Source: Mycobacterium colombiense | GTDB lineage: Bacteria > Actinomycetota > Actinomycetes > Mycobacteriales > Mycobacteriaceae | Assembly: GCF_003284975.1 (NCBI RefSeq) | Contig: NZ_QMEU01000006.1 | Span: forward strand, 58,020 to 122,019 | DNA: 64,000 bases | Direction of reading: 5' to 3' | Shown: positions 16,419-27,024 of the stretch, in pieces | Layout: each line of letters starts with the position of its first letter | Position numbering within the stretch: the first letter of the stretch is position 1 | Notes under the pieces: generated by a model | Told to the model about the DNA's origin: nothing | Database searches by the model: none | The model's input: only the letters and a program-made list of their open reading frames with translations | Program-made: the position numbers and the translations under genes

Positions 16419-17330
16419 GTGGAAAGCGCGCGCACGGTCGTGTTTCCCGGCGCCGTCAGCTTCGGGCACACGTTGGCGCCCCTTCGCCGCGGCCGAGGGG
16501 ATCCGTGCTTCCGGGCTCCCGGTGACGGCTCGATCTGGCGTACCAGCCTGCTACCCACCGGTCCGGTCACGGCCCGGATCAGCCGCGTCGCCCACAACGC
16601 CGCCCGCGCCGTGGCGTGGGGCGGCGGCGCGCAGGAGTTCGTCGAGATGCTGCCCGCCCTGCTCGGTCTCGAGGACGACGACTCGGACTTCGTGCCGCAC
16701 CATCCGACGGTTGCCGCCGCACAGCAACGGGTTCCACACCTGCGCCTCGGAAGAACCGGCCTGGTGCTGGAGGCGCTGATCCCGGCCATCATCGAGCAGC
16801 GGGTGCCCGGCGCCGATGCGTTTCGCGCATGGCGGGTGCTGGTGTCGAAGTACGGCACGCCGGCGCCGGGTCCGGCGCCGGACGGGATGCGCGTCATGCC
16901 GGCCGCGGAGGTCTGGCGATACATCCCGTCGTGGGAGTTTCATCGCGCCAATGTGGACCCGAGACGGGCGCAGGCGGTGGTGACCTGCGCGCGTCGGGCC
17001 TCCTCGCTGGAGCGGCTGGCGGGTGGGCCGGCCGTGCAGGCGCGTGCGGCGCTCATGTCGCTGCCGGGCGTGGGGGAGTGGACCGCCGCCGAGACGGCAC
17101 AACGCGCCTTCGGTGACGCCGACGCCGTGTCGGTGGGCGACTACCACATCCCCAAAATGATCGGCTGGACGTTGCTGGGGCGGCCCGTCGACGACGCCGG
17201 CATGCTCGAACTGCTCGAGCCGATGCGCCCGCACCGCCAGCGCGTGGTCCGGCTCCTCGAGGCCAGCGGACTGGCGTACGAACCGCGCCGCGGACCGCGG
17301 CTGCCGGTGCAGCAAATCCACTCACTTTGA
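16419..17330 (+). CDS. HhH-GPD family DNA glycosylase-like protein (Rv0142-like)
   Basis: 303 residues. The C-terminal half has the AlkA/endonuclease III-type helix-hairpin-helix: LMSLPGVGEWTAAETAQRAFGDADAVSVGDYHIPKMIG, where the Asp of VGDYH sits at the catalytic position of base-excision glycosylases. A preceding LEALIPAIIEQRVPG helix also fits AlkA. It should act on damaged, perhaps alkylated, bases. The GTG start gives VESARTVVFPGAVS, which aligns with the Rv0142 N-terminus as I recall it; a longer in-frame extension looks non-coding. Confidence 0.82.
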   Translation: MESARTVVFPGAVSFGHTLAPLRRGRGDPCFRAPGDGSIWRTSLLPTGPVTARISRVAHNAARAVAWGGGAQEFVEMLPALLGLEDDDSDFVPHHPTVAAAQQRVPHLRLGRTGLVLEALIPAIIEQRVPGADAFRAWRVLVSKYGTPAPGPAPDGMRVMPAAEVWRYIPSWEFHRANVDPRRAQAVVTCARRASSLERLAGGPAVQARAALMSLPGVGEWTAAETAQRAFGDADAVSVGDYHIPKMIGWTLLGRPVDDAGMLELLEPMRPHRQRVVRLLEASGLAYEPRRGPRLPVQQIHSL

Positions 17331-17418
17331 TCCGTCGCGTTTTTCACTATCGCCACCGGGTACCCAACGGGGCAGTAACCGTGTGTGAACCCCATGGAAG
17401 GAAGCTAGGAAACAAGCG

Positions 17419-17967
17419 ATGACTCAGTTCACGATTCCGGGATTGACCGACAAGCAGGCGGCACGACTCACCGAACTGCTGCAAAAGCAACTGAGCACTT
17501 ACAACGATCTGCACCTGACGCTCAAGCACATTCACTGGAACGTGGTGGGGCCCAACTTCATCGGCGTGCACGAGATGATCGACCCGCAGGTGGATGCGGT
17601 CCGCGGATTCGCCGACGATGTCGCCGAACGTATTGCGGCTCTTGGTGCTTCGCCGCAGGGTACTCCCGGTGCCATCATCAAGGACCGCTCGTGGGACGAC
17701 TATTCGGTCGGCCGCGATACGGTCCAGGCCCACCTGGCCGCGCTGGATCTGGTGTACACCGGCGTGATCGAGGACATCCGCCAATACATCGACGAGACAG
17801 ACGAACTCGACCAGGTGACCCAGGACCTGCTGATCGGCCAGGCGGGTCCGCTGGAGAAGTTCCAATGGTTCGTCCGGGCGCACCTGGAGAGCGCCGGCGG
17901 AGAATTGGCTCACAAAGGCAAGAGCACCGAGAAGGACGCCGCAAGCAGCGCGCGTGGCAACTCCTGA
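17419..17967 (+). CDS. dps: Dps-type DNA-protection ferritin-like protein
   Basis: 182 residues. The ferroxidase-type pattern is visible: LTLKHIHWNVVGPNFIGVHEMIDPQVDAVRGFADDVAERIAALG, with the His/Asp/Glu ligands shared between Dps subunits. The C-terminal tail (HKGKSTEKDAASSARGNS) is lysine-rich and disordered, like tails used for DNA binding. It matches M. smegmatis Dps1 in style; M. tuberculosis has no Dps at this position. It oxidises iron with peroxide and compacts DNA in starvation. GGAAGGAAGC lies before the ATG. Confidence 0.92.
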   Translation: MTQFTIPGLTDKQAARLTELLQKQLSTYNDLHLTLKHIHWNVVGPNFIGVHEMIDPQVDAVRGFADDVAERIAALGASPQGTPGAIIKDRSWDDYSVGRDTVQAHLAALDLVYTGVIEDIRQYIDETDELDQVTQDLLIGQAGPLEKFQWFVRAHLESAGGELAHKGKSTEKDAASSARGNS

Positions 17968-17975
17968 CGGTTGTC

Positions 17976-19970
17976 CTAGTGACGGTGCTTGGAATCGGCG
18001 CCCCGCGAACCGTTTTTGGGGACTAGGACATTGATGCGGTCTCCGGCCGTGAGTTGCACGGCCGGTTGGGCGTCGACCAGCTGCCGGTTGTGGACTACGG
18101 ATACCGGAAGGTGGCCTGCGGGCCAATCGAGGTCGTCGAGCGTGCGTCCGACCGCGGCCGAATCCGCCGCCAGAGTGTGCTCGATGATGCAGTATCCGTC
18201 GAGTTGACTTCGCGGATCGTGTTCGGTCTCGGGACTTCTCGGGTCCGCGGAGTCACCGCCGAGATTCGCGGCGGTGGGTCTGGGTTCGACATCAGTGACG
18301 TAGGCACTGACCGCGCGCAGCACGTTCTGGTTGGTCAGCCAACCCTGAACGCGCTGAGCGTCGGTATCGATCACCGGTAGTCCATCGCGGCCGTAGAGCA
18401 CCAGCTGGCGCAGGGCCTGCGCGAGGCTGTCGTTGGCAAACAGCGCCTGCGGTTCCCGGATCCGGGTCACGGGACCGAGCAGTTGGGTCCTGTCGTGGGT
18501 GGCGTCGCTGGTCGGGTGGGTCAGGTCCAGTGGAGTGGCAAATGGATGCATGGCCTCGGCGACCGTGAGGCCCGCAAAAGCGTGGGCGGGCGTGGGGCGA
18601 TCGATGTCGATGCCCCGGCGTAGCAGCTTGGCGGTGTAGATGGTGCCGTAGGAAAGCCCGCGCGACACCGTGGTCCCCACGGCGACGGCCAGCATGACCG
18701 GCAATGTCAGGGTGAAGTCGCCGGTCATCTCGACTGTGCTGGCCAGCGCGGTGAGCGGGGCCCGGGCGGCGGAAGCGAATACCGCGCCCATGCCGACGAT
18801 GGCATACAGCGCGGGATGTCCCACCGCAGTGCCGATGACGTGCTGGACGATCAACCCGAACGCCATGCCGGAAGTAGCCCCCACGAACAACGACGGAGCG
18901 AACACGCCGCCGGAGCCGCCGATCCCGATGGTCAAGCTGCACGCCAGCATTTTGCCGCCGGCGAGGACCACCAGGAACCACAGAGCGTAATGGCCGGCAA
19001 AGGCGGCGTACATGACCGGGTAGCCCACCCCGTACAGCTGCGGCACGGCGAGCAACAGCAGGCCCAGCACCAATCCACCGACCGCCGGTCGCGCCCAGTC
19101 CGGGCGCTCGCCCCAGAGCCGATCACACAGATCCTCCGTCTTGTACAGGACGTTTTTGAACACGATGCCCAGCACCCCGGCGACCGCCGCAAGAAGGGCG
19201 ATCAGCAAGTAATTGGCAATGTGATTGAGCTCGATGCCCTCGGGAAGCTTCGTGAGGAAAGGGGCGGAGCCGAAGAACACGCGGGCGATCACGTCGGCGA
19301 CCATCGCCGAAAGCATGATGGTGAAGATCGCCTCGACCGAGAGTTCACGCAGGATCAGTTCGACGGCGAAGAACACCCCGGTGATCGGGGCGTTGAACGT
19401 TGCCGAGATGCCGCCGGCGGCGCCGCACGCCACCAGCACCCTTAGCCGATTCTCCGGCATCCGCACCCATTGACCGAAGCCTGATGCCAGCGCCGCACCG
19501 ATCTGCACGATCGGCCCCTCCCGACCGACCGAGCCGCCGGTTCCGATGCACATCGCCGAGGCCAGCGCTTTCACCACCGTCACTTGCGGGCGGATGCGGC
19601 CGCCGTTCTCTGCGACGGCGATCATCACTTCCGGGACGCCGTGGCCACGCGCCTCGCGCGCGAACCGGCTGATCAGTGGCCCGTACAGCAACCCGCCGAT
19701 AACGGGGATGACCGCGTAAAACGCGATCCCCAACCAGGGCAGGTGGTCGCTGGCCGCCCACCCCTGTTGGCCGAACTCGTCATGGCCGGTCGCCAGCCAG
19801 GTGAAGCCGAAGACCAGGTAGCGGAATGCCACCGCGCCGAGCCCGGCGCCGACCCCCACCACGATTGCCACGCAGAACAAACCCAGTTGGTTCGCCCGCA
19901 GCCAGCTCGCGAGCTGTCCCGGAAATCCGGCCCTCGGGTTCGGGTCACCGGCTGATGTGTCCTGCCCCAT
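17976..19970 (-). CDS. ClC-type chloride channel/antiporter with CBS and RCK_C-like C-terminus (Rv0143c-like)
   Basis: 664 residues. About ten hydrophobic segments form the ClC core. Ion-path signatures are GTGGSVGREGPIVQ (gating Glu in GREGP) and GGSGGVFAPSLFVGA. After residue ~495 come a CBS pair (VAEAMHPFATPLDL; RQLVLYGRDGLPVIDTDAQRVQGWLTNQNVL) and then a TrkA_C/RCK_C-like domain (VGRTLDDLDWPAGHLPVSVVHN ... LTAGDRINVLVP). The M. tuberculosis homologue is, as I recall, much shorter (about 490 residues). GGGGAGG sits 9 bases before the ATG. It ends near, and converges on, dps. Confidence 0.9.
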   Translation of the reverse strand: MGQDTSAGDPNPRAGFPGQLASWLRANQLGLFCVAIVVGVGAGLGAVAFRYLVFGFTWLATGHDEFGQQGWAASDHLPWLGIAFYAVIPVIGGLLYGPLISRFAREARGHGVPEVMIAVAENGGRIRPQVTVVKALASAMCIGTGGSVGREGPIVQIGAALASGFGQWVRMPENRLRVLVACGAAGGISATFNAPITGVFFAVELILRELSVEAIFTIMLSAMVADVIARVFFGSAPFLTKLPEGIELNHIANYLLIALLAAVAGVLGIVFKNVLYKTEDLCDRLWGERPDWARPAVGGLVLGLLLLAVPQLYGVGYPVMYAAFAGHYALWFLVVLAGGKMLACSLTIGIGGSGGVFAPSLFVGATSGMAFGLIVQHVIGTAVGHPALYAIVGMGAVFASAARAPLTALASTVEMTGDFTLTLPVMLAVAVGTTVSRGLSYGTIYTAKLLRRGIDIDRPTPAHAFAGLTVAEAMHPFATPLDLTHPTSDATHDRTQLLGPVTRIREPQALFANDSLAQALRQLVLYGRDGLPVIDTDAQRVQGWLTNQNVLRAVSAYVTDVEPRPTAANLGGDSADPRSPETEHDPRSQLDGYCIIEHTLAADSAAVGRTLDDLDWPAGHLPVSVVHNRQLVDAQPAVQLTAGDRINVLVPKNGSRGADSKHRH

Positions 19971-20121
19971 GCCCGTCACCCTCCCCAGCGGTCTTTTCAT
20001 CGCTGCGTCGAAACCATGTCCGACCGTCACCCGCACCCGCGACGACTATCTATGTCAGCAAATATTGCCCTATGGAACTATCGGCCGCCTGTCCGCCAGC
20101 CGGGAATAAGTGGACCTTAGT

Positions 20122-20134
20122 CCGGTTATACCGG
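20122..20134. promoter_or_regulatory. palindrome before the pirin-TetR operon
   Basis: CCGGT-TAT-ACCGG, a perfect palindrome 24 bp upstream of the pirin ATG and containing a TATACC sequence that could be a -10 box. It is a candidate operator for the TetR encoded after pirin. Confidence 0.4.
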
Positions 20135-20158
20135 GCGTTCACCATATGAGGAGGCCAG

Positions 20159-21151
20159 ATGCCTGCAGTCACCGCCGATACCCTGACGCTGCCGCGAGTG
20201 AGCGGCCCCGCCCCCGCCGACACCGAGCGGGCCGTCCGATCGATCACCACCGGCCCCCGCGGCTATGAGGGCGAGGGTTTTCCGGTCGTGCGCGCCTTCG
20301 CCGGCGTCAGCACGGCCGCGCTCGACCCGTTCGTGCACATGGACCAGATGGGTGAGGTCGACTACCAACCGGGCGAGCCGCGGGGCACCGACTGGCATCC
20401 GCACCGCGGCTTCGAAACCGTGACCTACATGCTCGACGGCAAGTTCGCGCACCAGGATTCGCACGGCGGTGGCGGCTTGATCGCCGACGGCGCGACGCAA
20501 TGGATGACCGCGGGGTCCGGCATCCTGCACATCGAGACGCCGCCGGCCGAACTGGTGGACAGCGGCGGCCTCTTCCACGGCGTCCAGCTGTGGGTCAACC
20601 TGCCGAGGAAGGACAAGTTCGCACCTCCGCGCTATCAGGCCATCGAGGGTGGCGACGCGGCCCTGCTCGCCTCCGACGACGGCGGGGCGCTGATCCGCAT
20701 CATCGCCGGCGAAATCGACGGCCACCCGGGCCCGGGCATCACCCACACCCCGATCACCCTCGCCCACGCGACCATCGAGAACGGGGCCCGGCTCAACATT
20801 CCGTGGCGGCGAGATTTCAACGCGCTGGCCTATGTGCTGTCCGGCAGCGGGTACGTCGGTCCGGTCGCACACCCGATCCGCCAGGGGCAGTTAGCGGTCC
20901 TGGGAGCCGGCGATCGGATCACGGTTGGCGCCCAGCGGGCACCGGATTCGAGCGGCCTGCCGGCCCGGGGCGCCATTGATGTGCTGCTTCTGGGCGGACG
21001 GCCGATTCGCGAACCGGTATTCCACTACGGCCCTTTCGTGATGAACACTCGGGCGGAATTGATCGAGGCGCTAGAGGACTACCAAGCCGGAAAGTTTGGC
21101 ACCATTCCGCCAAATGCGCTAATGCCGCACCGCGGGGGTGGCACACTTTAG
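20159..21151 (+). CDS. pirin-family protein
   Basis: 330 residues with the bicupin pirin fold. The metal site lies in DWHPHRGFETVTYMLDGKFAHQDSHGGGG (His pair at about residues 80-82, further His and Glu), followed by MTAGSGILHIETPP and LWVNLPRKDK, all pirin signatures. Pirins act as quercetinase-like dioxygenases or as iron-dependent redox cofactors of regulators; the role here is unknown. A strong AGGAGG precedes the ATG. The TetR gene follows after two bases, so they are an operon, and the regulator may sense the pirin's substrate. Confidence 0.88.
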   Translation: MPAVTADTLTLPRVSGPAPADTERAVRSITTGPRGYEGEGFPVVRAFAGVSTAALDPFVHMDQMGEVDYQPGEPRGTDWHPHRGFETVTYMLDGKFAHQDSHGGGGLIADGATQWMTAGSGILHIETPPAELVDSGGLFHGVQLWVNLPRKDKFAPPRYQAIEGGDAALLASDDGGALIRIIAGEIDGHPGPGITHTPITLAHATIENGARLNIPWRRDFNALAYVLSGSGYVGPVAHPIRQGQLAVLGAGDRITVGAQRAPDSSGLPARGAIDVLLLGGRPIREPVFHYGPFVMNTRAELIEALEDYQAGKFGTIPPNALMPHRGGGTL

Positions 21152-21153
21152 CA

Positions 21154-21789
21154 ATGCATCCCCGGGGGAATCGCAGGCCGGGGCGTCCGCCTGCCGCGAA
21201 AGCCGACGAGACGCGGCAGAGGATCATCCAAGCCGCCCGTCTGGTCTTCAGCGAGCGCGGCTACGACGGCGCGACGTTCCAGGCCATCGCGGCACGCGCC
21301 GACCTCACCCGACCGGCGATAAACCATTACTTTTCGAGCAAACGAGCGCTTTATCGCGAAGTTATGGACGAGACAAATGAATTCATCATCGGAGCGGGAA
21401 TTAAACAGGCCGAAGGCGAGACGGGGCTGGTAGCACGGCTGACGGCGTTCATCTCCGCGGCGGTGAAAGCCAATTCGGAAAATCCCGCCGGGTCGGCGTT
21501 CATTATCGGCGGCGTACTCGAATCGCAGCGGCACCCGGAATGGAGCGCAACCGAAAATGATTCCGTGCGGGTGGCGCGGGAATTCCTGATGCGCGAAGTG
21601 AACGAGGCAATCGTGCGCGGCGAGGTCGTCGCCGACATCGATGCCTCCGCGTTGGTCGAATCGCTGCTCGTGGTGATCTCGGGGGTGGGCCTCTACGCCG
21701 GTTACATCAAGAGCTACAAGGAAATGCTGGCCGTCACAGGGATGCTGCGCCAGCTTCTGGAAGGTGCGCTCTGGCGGCCGGAGGCCTAG
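21154..21789 (+). CDS. TetR-family regulator (Rv0144-like)
   Basis: 211 residues. The N-terminus is basic (MHPRGNRRPGRPPAAKADETRQR) and leads into the helix-turn-helix IIQAARLVFSERGYDGATFQAIAARADLTRPAINHYFSSKRALYREVM. It is co-transcribed with pirin (2-bp gap) and followed by two methyltransferase genes. Position corresponds to Rv0144. The codon and base use is less GC-rich than its neighbours in parts (for example GAAAATCCC, GATTCC runs), which may hint at a different history. Confidence 0.85.
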   Translation: MHPRGNRRPGRPPAAKADETRQRIIQAARLVFSERGYDGATFQAIAARADLTRPAINHYFSSKRALYREVMDETNEFIIGAGIKQAEGETGLVARLTAFISAAVKANSENPAGSAFIIGGVLESQRHPEWSATENDSVRVAREFLMREVNEAIVRGEVVADIDASALVESLLVVISGVGLYAGYIKSYKEMLAVTGMLRQLLEGALWRPEA

Positions 21790-21846
21790 CGCCGTCGGTG
21801 CAGTGAAGTTGCGCACAAAGCGTATAGGCTAACTAACTTATCCCGG

Positions 21847-21852
21847 TACGAT
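21847..21852 (+). promoter_or_regulatory. -10 box of a possible leaderless promoter
   Basis: TACGAT fits the mycobacterial SigA -10 pattern TAnnnT and ends 9 bp before the methyltransferase ATG (21862), the spacing expected for a leaderless transcript. No clear -35 is visible. Confidence 0.35.
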
Positions 21853-21861
21853 AGACGGGAT

Positions 21862-22803
21862 ATGACTGACCTGGATGCCTCGCTACCGCCTTCCGTACGG
21901 TCTGCCGGCGACAGCTGGACCATCACCGAACTCGTCGGCGCCACCGCGCTGGGCGTCGCCGCGTCGCGCGCGGCCGAGACCGCCGGACCCGATCCGCTGA
22001 TCCGCGACGAGTTTGCGCGGCTGCTGGTGTCGTCGGCAGGACCGGCATGGGCCCGGCTGGCCGACCCCGAGCTCGGCTGGCTCGACGGCGATCAGCACGG
22101 CCAGCGCGCGCATCGGTGCGGCATCGACTACCAAGCCGTGCGCACCCACTTCTTCGACGAGTACTTCGCCGAGGCCGTCGACGCAGGCATCCGCCAGGTG
22201 GTGATCTTGGCCGCCGGCCTCGACTCCCGGGCCTACCGGCTGGACTGGCCGACCGGCACAGTGGTCTACGAGATCGACCAGCCGCAGGTGCTCGAGTACA
22301 AGGCGGGCATCCTGCAGCAGCACGGCGCCGTGCCCACCGCCATCCGGCACCCCGTCGCGGTGGACCTGCGCGACGACTGGCCCGCAGCCCTGACCGCCGC
22401 CGGATTCGACCGCACCCGGCCCACCGCGTGGCTGGCCGAAGGCCTGCTCCCGTACCTGCCCAGCGACGCCCAGGACCGGCTGTTCGAGATGTTCACCGCG
22501 CTCAGCGCACCCGGCAGCCAGGTCGCGATCGAAATGTTCGGCATGAACTCGCGCAGCAACTCGCAACGCTGGCTGCGGATGCGGGAGCGGCTCGGTCTGG
22601 ACGTCAACGTCCAGGCGCTGACGTACCACGAGCCGGACCGTTCGGATGCCGCGGCGTGGCTGGCCGAGCACGGCTGGCAGGTACGCAGCGTGAGCAACCG
22701 CGACGAGATGGCCCGGCTGGGGCGTCCGGTGCCCGACGACCTGACCGACGAGGCGGTCCGCAGCACCCTGTTGCGGGCGCGTCTCGGCGCGCCCACCGCC
22801 TGA
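21862..22803 (+). CDS. SAM-dependent methyltransferase, TIGR00027 family (Rv0145-like)
   Basis: 313 residues. Family landmarks: [31 protein letters not shown] near the N-terminus, then [34 protein letters not shown] (SAM motif I), [13 protein letters not shown], and [13 protein letters not shown]. This is the large mycobacterial class of putative O-methyltransferases related to leucine carboxyl methyltransferases. The substrate is unknown. A paralogue follows 27 bp downstream, the same tandem as Rv0145-Rv0146. Confidence 0.9.
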   Translation: MTDLDASLPPSVRSAGDSWTITELVGATALGVAASRAAETAGPDPLIRDEFARLLVSSAGPAWARLADPELGWLDGDQHGQRAHRCGIDYQAVRTHFFDEYFAEAVDAGIRQVVILAAGLDSRAYRLDWPTGTVVYEIDQPQVLEYKAGILQQHGAVPTAIRHPVAVDLRDDWPAALTAAGFDRTRPTAWLAEGLLPYLPSDAQDRLFEMFTALSAPGSQVAIEMFGMNSRSNSQRWLRMRERLGLDVNVQALTYHEPDRSDAAAWLAEHGWQVRSVSNRDEMARLGRPVPDDLTDEAVRSTLLRARLGAPTA

Positions 22804-23772
<969 letters not shown>

Positions 23773-23861
23773 CGGCGCGCACCGGCTCGTCGACCGTCCG
23801 TTGGCTCGCGGCTGCGGTTACCGGGAATTCGCCTGGTCATCGGGGACAATGGTCACTCATT

Positions 23862-25427
23862 ATGGCCAGTGGCGGATCGGGGCGATCGCACCGTTGGGCG
23901 CTGCGGAAGGGCCGGATGGTCGCCGCCGTCGCCTCGGCCGCGGTCATGGCGATCACCGGTATGGGCTGGACGGGCTACCACACCGCGCTTGGCAGGATCA
24001 TCATCTCCCACGCGCTGCCCAATGCGGCGACGACGCTGGACGGCAACCAGAACATCTTGCTGATGGGCTTGGACAGCAGGTTGGATCAGAACGGTCAGCC
24101 GCTGCCCCAGGAGATCTACGACGCGCTGCACGCCGGTGACGAAAGCTCCGGTGGTTACAACGCCAATGTCCTTATCGTCGTGCATCTATCGGACGGCGAC
24201 GGGCCCGTCACCGCGATCTCGATTCCGCGTGACGACTACGCGGAGCTACCGGGCTGCCCGGGGTCGGTCTGCGCCGGCAAGATCAAGCAGGCCTACGGGC
24301 TGGCCTATCAGCAGTCGCTGAATTCGCAGGCGGCCGGGAAATCGGGTGGGGCGGGCGCCACCAACCTGGCGGCACGCGAGCAGACCGCCCGCGAGGCTGG
24401 GCGCAAGGCCGAAATCAGCGCTGTCAACGACTTTCTGGGGATCTCCGTCGACCACTTCGTCGAGATCACGCTGGGCGCGTTCTTTCAAATCGCCAAGGCC
24501 GTCGAGCCGATCACGGTGTGCCTCAACGCCGATACGCGGGACAGCTATTCGGGTGCCGACTTCCATCAGGGGGTGCAGCGCATCGACGCCGCGGACGCGA
24601 TGGCCTTCGTGCGGCAACGCCGCGACGAAAACGACGGCTCCTTCACCGATTTCGACCGGACGCGACGGCAGCAGGCGTTCCTGGTGTCGTTGGTCCAGGC
24701 GGCTCGCAGCGGCGGTGCGCTGTCCAGTGTCAGCGGCCTGCGCAAGCTGCTGCAGGTCGCCCGCGACAACGTCGCCGTCGACGACGGGCTCGACATCATG
24801 GAATTGGCCTCGCGGGCCTCGCAATTGAGCGAGCGGCCGCTGTCGCTGTACACCCTGCCCATCTCCGGCTTCGGCAAGGACGCCAACGGGTCCGACATCA
24901 ACCAGGTCGACCTTCCGACGATCCGGCGCATCGTCAACGAGCGCTTCATGTCCGACACACCGGCCGCGCTCGAGGCCGCGTCACCGGCCACCCAGCCGGC
25001 ACCGGTACTGACCGAACCCGTGATCCTCGACGTCGTCAACGGGGCCGCACGGGACGGACTCGCGGCCGCCATCGAGGAGGCCTTCGCGGCCCGCGGCTTC
25101 ACCCGCGGCAGCGCCACGACCGCGGCGGACCCGGCCGACGACAGCGTCATCGAATACGGCCCCGGGGCGGACCGGGGCGCGCAGCTCCTGGCCGACCAGC
25201 TGCACGTGCCCGCGGCGGCCAACGGCGCGGTGGCCGCGGGCACCGTGCGGCTGACGGTGGGGACGGGATTTCCCGCGGCGGACTACCTCGCCCACCCCGA
25301 CGGCGGGACCGACCCGTCCGGGTCGGGGCAGGTGGATGCCGTCGCCGCCACCGGCACCGGCGACCGCGCCCCGGCGCCGACCGACCTCAGCCAGATGACC
25401 GCGGCGAAGGTGCCCTGCGTCAAGTAA
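23862..25427 (+). CDS. LytR-CpsA-Psr (LCP) family cell-wall ligase
   Basis: 521 residues. A basic N-terminus is followed by one membrane segment (about 19-38), then an extracytoplasmic LCP domain with ILLMGLDSR, VLIVVHLSDGDGPVTAISIPRDDY and DAMAFVRQRRDENDGSFTDFDRTRRQQAFL, which carries the Arg/Asp residues binding polyprenyl-pyrophosphate. A C-terminal LytR_C domain (ILDVVNGAARDGLAAAIEEAFAARGF) ends the protein. In mycobacteria LCP proteins attach arabinogalactan to peptidoglycan. The much longer in-frame opening upstream overlaps the methyltransferases and is rejected. I do not recall an LCP gene here in M. tuberculosis. Confidence 0.9.
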   Translation: MASGGSGRSHRWALRKGRMVAAVASAAVMAITGMGWTGYHTALGRIIISHALPNAATTLDGNQNILLMGLDSRLDQNGQPLPQEIYDALHAGDESSGGYNANVLIVVHLSDGDGPVTAISIPRDDYAELPGCPGSVCAGKIKQAYGLAYQQSLNSQAAGKSGGAGATNLAAREQTAREAGRKAEISAVNDFLGISVDHFVEITLGAFFQIAKAVEPITVCLNADTRDSYSGADFHQGVQRIDAADAMAFVRQRRDENDGSFTDFDRTRRQQAFLVSLVQAARSGGALSSVSGLRKLLQVARDNVAVDDGLDIMELASRASQLSERPLSLYTLPISGFGKDANGSDINQVDLPTIRRIVNERFMSDTPAALEAASPATQPAPVLTEPVILDVVNGAARDGLAAAIEEAFAARGFTRGSATTAADPADDSVIEYGPGADRGAQLLADQLHVPAAANGAVAAGTVRLTVGTGFPAADYLAHPDGGTDPSGSGQVDAVAATGTGDRAPAPTDLSQMTAAKVPCVK

Positions 25428-25536
25428 CCGGGTTGGCCGGATCCTTCCTATTGCTCTCCCAACCGGATGGTTAGTATCGCGGTTATCACCGATGAGCGGC
25501 CGCCCTGCAGCGGGACTCTGCTCGGGAAGGACAATG

Positions 25537-26967
25537 ATGACCACCGAATCGGTTGCATCGCAGACATCGCTCGCCAAGGACTCCACCAACGGGGCGGCTG
25601 CGGCCGACGTTCCCGCCACGGTTGCCCGCCTTCGTCAGACCTTCGCCACCGGACGTACCCGCGACGTCGAATGGCGCAAGCGGCAGCTGCTGCAACTGGC
25701 GAAGCTGATGGAGGAGAACGAGGCCGCGATCGCCGCCGCGCTCGCCGAGGACCTGGACCGCAGCCCCTTCGAGGCCTACATCGCCGACATCGCCACCACC
25801 GCCGGCGAAGCCAAGTACGCGGCCAAGAAGGTGCGGAGGTGGACGCGCCGCAAGTACCAGCTGCTGGAGGTGCCGCAACTTCCCGGCCGCGGTTGGATCG
25901 AGTACGAGCCCTACGGCACCGTGTTGATCATCGGCGCCTGGAACTACCCGTTCTATCTGACCCTGGGTCCGGCCGTCGGAGCGATCGCCGCCGGAAACGC
26001 CGTCATCCTCAAGCCGTCCGAGATCGCGGCCGCGTCCGCGCACCTGATGGCCGAGCTGGTGCCGAAGTATCTCGACAAGGACGCCATCGCGGTGGTCGAG
26101 GGTGACGGTGCGACGAGCCAGGAGCTCATCGCCCAAGGCTTGGGCCGAGTGTTGTTCACCGGCGGCACCGAGATCGGCCGCAAGGTCTACGAGGGCGCGG
26201 CGCCACACCTGACGCCCTGCACCCTGGAGCTTGGCGGCAAGAGCCCGGTCATCGTCGCCGCCGACGCCGACGTGGAGGTGGCGGCCAAGCGGATCGCCTG
26301 GATGAAACTGCTCAACGCCGGACAGACCTGTGTGGCACCCGATTACGTCCTGGCGGACGCCACGATTCGCGATGAACTGGTCGACAAGATCGGTGCCGCC
26401 ATCACCAAATTCACCTCGGACAAGCCGGGCGGCATGCGGGTGGTCAACCAGCGCCAATTCGACCGGATCAGCGGTTACCTGTCCAGCGGAGACGGCAAGG
26501 TCACCGTCGGCGGGGCCTGCGACGCGTCGAACCTGCGCATCCAGCCCGCCGTCGTGGTGGACCCCGACCCGAACGGGCCGCTGATGCAAAACGAGATCTT
26601 CGGTCCCGTCCTGCCGGTGGTCACCGTCCAAAACCTGGACGAGGCAATACGATTCGTGAACTCCAGGCCCAAGCCGCTGTCGGCCTACCTGTTCACCAAG
26701 CGGCGCGAGACGCGCGAGCGGGTGATCAAGGAGGTGCCGGCCGGCGGCATGCTGGTCAACCACGTCGCCTTCCAGGTGTCGACGGCCAAGCTGCCATTTG
26801 GTGGCGTCGGCGCTTCGGGGATGGGGGCCTACCACGGCCGCTATGGCTTCGAGGAGTTCAGCCACCGCAAGTCGGTGTTGACCAAACCCACTCGGCCCGA
26901 CCTGTCGAGCTTCATCTACCCTCCGTACACCGAGCGGGCCTTCAAGATGGCCCGCCGGATGTTCTGA
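25537..26967 (+). CDS. aldehyde dehydrogenase (Rv0147-like)
   Basis: 476 residues of the ALDH3-like group. NAD-binding and catalytic features: GTVLIIGAWNYPFYLTLGPAVGAIAAGNAVILKPSE, FTGGTEIGRKV, general base Glu in LELGGKSPVIV, and nucleophile Cys in NAGQTCVAPDYV. It oxidises aldehydes, probably fatty, to acids. The C-terminal hydrophobic SSFIYPPYTERAFKMARRMF resembles membrane-associating tails of this group. GGAAGGA precedes two adjacent ATGs (25534, 25537); spacing favours the second. Confidence 0.9.
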   Translation: MTTESVASQTSLAKDSTNGAAAADVPATVARLRQTFATGRTRDVEWRKRQLLQLAKLMEENEAAIAAALAEDLDRSPFEAYIADIATTAGEAKYAAKKVRRWTRRKYQLLEVPQLPGRGWIEYEPYGTVLIIGAWNYPFYLTLGPAVGAIAAGNAVILKPSEIAAASAHLMAELVPKYLDKDAIAVVEGDGATSQELIAQGLGRVLFTGGTEIGRKVYEGAAPHLTPCTLELGGKSPVIVAADADVEVAAKRIAWMKLLNAGQTCVAPDYVLADATIRDELVDKIGAAITKFTSDKPGGMRVVNQRQFDRISGYLSSGDGKVTVGGACDASNLRIQPAVVVDPDPNGPLMQNEIFGPVLPVVTVQNLDEAIRFVNSRPKPLSAYLFTKRRETRERVIKEVPAGGMLVNHVAFQVSTAKLPFGGVGASGMGAYHGRYGFEEFSHRKSVLTKPTRPDLSSFIYPPYTERAFKMARRMF

Positions 26968-27024
26968 CCCTGGCTTCACCGAAACCGTTGCAAGACTGAG
27001 TTTTTCACAGCAGAGAGGAAACGT

